A stretch of DNA of 7,251 nt from the NCBI GenBank assembly GCA_031253365.1, contig JAIRWE010000021.1:1-7251 (forward strand), read 5' to 3'. Positions 4,907-7,251 of the stretch are shown here, piece by piece. Under the pieces are notes generated by a model. That model was not told the origin of the DNA, searched no databases, and worked only from the letters and a program-made list of their open reading frames with translations. This DNA is from Oscillospiraceae bacterium (GTDB lineage Bacteria > Bacillota > Clostridia > Oscillospirales > Ruminococcaceae). The position numbers and the translations under genes were made by a program. Each line of letters starts with the position of its first letter. Within the stretch, counting starts at the first letter, position 1.

Positions 4907-5746
4907 TTATCTTCCCCTTTCGACGCTTTCTTTCCTTTCCCTGCCCTCGCGGAGAAGCTCGCGGAGCCTTTCGGCGTCGCCGTCCCTGACGGCGTCGCGG
5001 TATTCGGAAAGGTGCGCGATAAGCGAGTCTATCTCCCCCGCCAAAAAATCGCGGTTCTCGAGGAAAAGCTCGCACCACATATTCTCGTTCAGCTTGGCCA
5101 CGCGCGTCATGTCTTTGTAGCTCCCCGCCGAAAAGCCTTTGTGCTCCTTGGCGGCGGGGCTTTTTATGTAGGCGCCCGAAACGGTGTGCGCCAGCTGCGA
5201 AGTGAAGGCGATTATGCGGTCGTGTTCTTCCGGCGTGGTGAAAACCACCTCCCCGAAGCCTATCCCCGTAAAGAATTTTTTCGCCTTATCCAAAATGTTT
5301 ATATCGACGTTCGGCGGCGGAACCAGCAGCATGGACGCCTTGTTGAACAGCGAACCGCGCGAGTGGCGGAACCCCCAAAGCTGCGTTCCCGCCATGGGAT
5401 GACCGCCGATAAACACGAAGCCGTTCTCTTCGGCGACGGGCATAATTTCCGCGCAGATTCCCCGCTTAACGCCGCAACAGTCAATGACGGCGGCGCCTTT
5501 CTTGAAACGCGCCGCGTTTTCCTTTATGTATTCAATCGCGGCCGACGGCAAAATCGCGACGAGTACGAAATCGCATTCCGAAACGCCGTCGAAATCAAGC
5601 TCGCCGTCAACCGCGCCGACGAGTTTGGCTTCAAGGAACGCGCCCGGCGACTTATCATAAGCGAGAACCGTATGCGACGTGTTTTCTTTGACCGCCTTCG
5701 CGAGGGAACCGCCTATCAGCCCCAAACCGACTATCCCGATGTTCAT
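4907..5746 (-). CDS. tyrA: Prephenate dehydrogenase
   Basis: TyrA oxidatively decarboxylates prephenate to 4-hydroxyphenylpyruvate with NAD(P)+, the branch leading to tyrosine. The 279-residue protein starts MNIGIVGLGLIGGS, a Rossmann GxGxxG loop (Gly7, Gly9, Gly12). Asp31 at the end of the second strand suggests NAD+ preference. GGHPMAGT (His116), the SQLAH segment (His187) and YKDMTRVA (Arg215) are family-typical positions for substrate binding and catalysis. There is no C-terminal ACT domain; the protein ends after a charged helical tail. The frame is open upstream to 5848, but that part overlaps aroF and is not TyrA-like; the ATG at 5746 is preceded by AAGGAAGGA (5751-5759). Arogenate dehydrogenase is the alternative and cannot be excluded by sequence. 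It is the last visible gene of the operon, 11 bp after aroF. Confidence 0.93.
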   Translation of the reverse strand: MNIGIVGLGLIGGSLAKAVKENTSHTVLAYDKSPGAFLEAKLVGAVDGELDFDGVSECDFVLVAILPSAAIEYIKENAARFKKGAAVIDCCGVKRGICAEIMPVAEENGFVFIGGHPMAGTQLWGFRHSRGSLFNKASMLLVPPPNVDINILDKAKKFFTGIGFGEVVFTTPEEHDRIIAFTSQLAHTVSGAYIKSPAAKEHKGFSAGSYKDMTRVAKLNENMWCELFLENRDFLAGEIDSLIAHLSEYRDAVRDGDAERLRELLREGRERKESVERGR

Positions 5747-5760
5747 GCCGTCCTTCCTTA
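5744..5760 (-). promoter_or_regulatory. tyrA ribosome binding site overlapping the aroF stop codon
   Basis: On the minus strand AAGGAAGGA (5751-5759) contains two Shine-Dalgarno-like cores. They end about 8 nt and 4 nt before the tyrA ATG (5746-5744). The site shares bases with the aroF TAA (5760-5758), so ribosomes ending aroF are positioned to start tyrA. It fixes the tyrA start at 5746 rather than further upstream. Confidence 0.75.
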
Positions 5761-6765
5761 ACCGCCCGCAATCGCTTCCCGAATCTTGTTCGCACCCCTC
5801 ACGGTTTCGGCGAACTCCTCCGGCGTAATGGACTGCGCCCCGTCGCAAAGGGCGTTTTGCGGGTCGTTGTGTACTTCTATCATAACGCCGTGCGCGCCCG
5901 CCGCCGCCGCCGTATACGATAAGGTTTTGACAAAGCGCGAAATACCCGCGGCGTGGGAAGGGTCCACTATTATCGGCAGGTGCGTAAGCTCGCGCAGCGC
6001 CGGCACGGCGGAAATATCAAGCGTGTTGCGCGTGACGGTTTCAAAAGTGCGGATACCGCGCTCACAGAGAATAACCTTACTGTTTCCGCCCGCCATGATG
6101 TATTCCGCGCTCATAAGCAGCTCTTTCAGCGTGCTGGACAACCCCCTTTTCAGCAAAACGGGTTTGTCCGTTTTGCCGAGCGCTTTTAACAGCTCCATGT
6201 TTTGCATATTCCGCGCGCCCACCTGTATCACGTCCACGCAGTCAAAAAGCGGAAGATGCGACAAGTCCATTATTTCGGTGACTATGGGCAGACCGGTAAG
6301 CTCCTTCGCTTCTAAGAGAAGCTCTATTCCGTCCCCGCGAAGCCCTTGGAAATCATAAGGCGAGGTACGCGGCTTGAACGCCCCGCCGCGCAGCAAATTC
6401 GCGCCCGCCGCCTTGACTTCGCCGGCTATCGTGCAAATCTGCTCCTTTGATTCCACCGAACAAGGTCCCGCGATAAAGGTGAAATTTTCGCCGCCGATTT
6501 TCGTGTCGCCCACGCGGATTACCGAATCGTCGGGGTGGAATTTACGGTTGGCGTTCTTGTACGGTTCCGAAACGCGGGTGACGTTTTCGACTATGCTCAG
6601 CCCCCTTATGAGGTCGATGTCAACGCCCGAAACATCGCCGATTAAGCCGAGTACGGTCTGGAACTGCCCCTCGCTTAAATGAACGCTCAACCCTTGGCTC
6701 TTCACCCAGTTGATAAGATTGTCGACCTGCGTTTTCTCAACGCCGTTTTTTAACAGGATTATCAT
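5758..6765 (-). CDS. aroF: 3-deoxy-7-phosphoheptulonate (DAHP) synthase, type I-beta with N-terminal regulatory-type domain
   Basis: This enzyme condenses phosphoenolpyruvate and erythrose 4-phosphate to DAHP, the first step of the shikimate pathway, in the cytoplasm. At 335 residues it matches the Thermotoga-type enzyme (338). Residues 1 to about 70 form a ferredoxin-like (ACT-like) domain; in T. maritima the equivalent domain gives feedback inhibition by Tyr and Phe, so similar control is likely here. The TIM-barrel catalytic part has AGPCSVES with metal ligand Cys102, LRGGAFKPRTSPYDFQG (125-141), LLKRG (204-208), DPSH with His271, EVHNDP with Glu297, and Asp308; these match the known metal-binding and phosphoenolpyruvate-binding positions. 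The ATG at 6765 overlaps the upstream TGA by 4 bp (ATGA), with AAAGGA (6775-6780) 9 nt upstream. The neighbour tyrA supports an aromatic amino acid operon. Confidence 0.96.
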   Translation of the reverse strand: MIILLKNGVEKTQVDNLINWVKSQGLSVHLSEGQFQTVLGLIGDVSGVDIDLIRGLSIVENVTRVSEPYKNANRKFHPDDSVIRVGDTKIGGENFTFIAGPCSVESKEQICTIAGEVKAAGANLLRGGAFKPRTSPYDFQGLRGDGIELLLEAKELTGLPIVTEIMDLSHLPLFDCVDVIQVGARNMQNMELLKALGKTDKPVLLKRGLSSTLKELLMSAEYIMAGGNSKVILCERGIRTFETVTRNTLDISAVPALRELTHLPIIVDPSHAAGISRFVKTLSYTAAAAGAHGVMIEVHNDPQNALCDGAQSITPEEFAETVRGANKIREAIAGG

Positions 6766-7251
6766 TGACAGCTTTCCTTTCGTAAGTACCCAAGTATTTC
6801 CGACGCCGAAGGGGGGCAGCCCTTAACGTATTTGTCGAACCCCGACGCGCAGTTCCCGCAGCCGAACCCGCCGCTTTTCCCGCGGAACCCTTGCCCCACG
6901 CAGATTTTTTCGCCCCGATAATGCCCCGCCCGGTTAAGCGCGCTGATTAACGCCGAATAACACGCCGAACACGCCCCGTTTTCGTTTATATGCGCCGACA
7001 GCCTTTTCGCCAAACCGCGCGCGGCTTCGGACAAGACGGGCTTGTTATCCGCGTTTAACTCGAGCGTTTTCGTGTCCGCGCCGTAAATTCGCCCCAAACC
7101 GAGCTGTTCGGCTATTTTGATATATTCTATGTCCCCCGCGTCGTATCCGATTAAGCGGGCGCAGTACGAATCCAGCAAAACGGGGTTCTCGCCGCAAATA
7201 ATCATATTTCGCGTGACGGGGTTGCCGCCCTCCTCGAAAGTCAGGTCGCCG
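6762..7251 (-). CDS. DUF362-family protein with cysteine-rich C-terminus, C-terminal part, cut by the window edge
   Basis: The frame is open to the window's right edge, so the 5' end is missing; 162 residues are visible. An internal ATG at 7205 is not the start, because the codons before it read GDLTFEEGGNPVTRN, a conserved DUF362 segment. It continues with GENPVLLDSYCARLIGY, also typical of that family. The C-terminal part carries CSAC (codons near 6971-6960), then a single Cys in KICVGQGF, CGNC and a final KGCPPSA motif, so at least six cysteines are suited to metal or iron-sulfur binding. DUF362 proteins are of uncertain function and some carry ferredoxin-type Fe-S domains. Here the Cys pattern is not a classic CxxCxxCxxxCP. 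The gene overlaps aroF by 4 bp, indicating translational coupling. The family is recognised with good confidence; the reaction is unknown. Confidence 0.8.
   Translation of the reverse strand, partial: GDLTFEEGGNPVTRNMIICGENPVLLDSYCARLIGYDAGDIEYIKIAEQLGLGRIYGADTKTLELNADNKPVLSEAARGLAKRLSAHINENGACSACYSALISALNRAGHYRGEKICVGQGFRGKSGGFGCGNCASGFDKYVKGCPPSASEILGYLRKESCQ

Noticed and set aside
4883..5761. Long plus-strand open frame (292 codons) antisense to tyrA
   Set aside because: It covers a clear TyrA with GxGxxG and all family motifs on the other strand. Its translation is Arg/Val-rich with no recognisable domain, as expected from the codon bias of the real gene.
5747..5848. N-terminal extension of TyrA to an upstream ATG
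   Set aside because: The extra 34 residues overlap the end of aroF and precede the canonical MNIGIVGLG start, which has its own strong ribosome binding site.
6762..7205. Treating the ATG at 7205 as the start of a complete 147-residue gene
   Set aside because: The codons upstream to the window edge encode a conserved DUF362 segment (GDLTFEEGGNPV), so the gene is cut by the window rather than starting there.

Overview
The window looks like chromosomal DNA from a Gram-positive-type anaerobe of the Bacillota, most likely an uncultured member of the Clostridia. This is inferred from the gene families: cyclophilin-like lipoproteins, a YycJ/WalJ-type metallohydrolase, a DUF362 protein with a cysteine-rich tail, and a DAHP synthase with an N-terminal ferredoxin-like domain. 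Two TTG starts and strong AGGA/GGAGG ribosome binding sites fit the same picture. The coding DNA is moderately GC-rich, and the two main promoter regions are sharply AT-rich. Genus cannot be set from the sequence alone. No tRNA, rRNA, CRISPR array, insertion sequence or phage gene is visible.

Layout. Positions 1-318 (minus strand) hold the first 106 codons of a glycogen synthase, glgA. A divergent promoter region (about 319-521) separates it from two tandem cyclophilin-type lipoprotein genes (522-1253 and 1259-2101, plus strand). The first has lost the canonical active-site residues and the second keeps the catalytic Arg and Gln. An AT-rich gap (2102-2284) carries a long dyad, a good promoter and a potentially structured leader in front of murA (2285-3565). 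murA is followed by a YycJ-like metallo-beta-lactamase-fold hydrolase (3614-4408) and a 141-residue membrane lipoprotein of unknown function (4444-4869). A 37-bp convergent junction then meets a minus-strand operon that enters from the right edge: a DUF362-family protein (partial, 6762-7251), aroF (5758-6765) and tyrA (4907-5746).

How the genes fit together. The plus-strand half is about the cell envelope: two lipid-anchored folding-type proteins, the first committed enzyme of peptidoglycan synthesis, a hydrolase whose relatives are linked to cell-wall control, and a membrane lipoprotein. The minus-strand operon supplies the first step of the shikimate pathway and a tyrosine-branch dehydrogenase. 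Its genes are tightly coupled: a 4-bp ATGA overlap between the DUF362 gene and aroF, and 11 bp between aroF and tyrA. Most of the window is ordinary housekeeping DNA. The points most worth a second look are the degenerate/intact cyclophilin pair, the Cys-rich DUF362 protein coupled to aromatic synthesis, the lipobox-plus-transmembrane small protein, and the palindromes and dyads lying within the two promoters.
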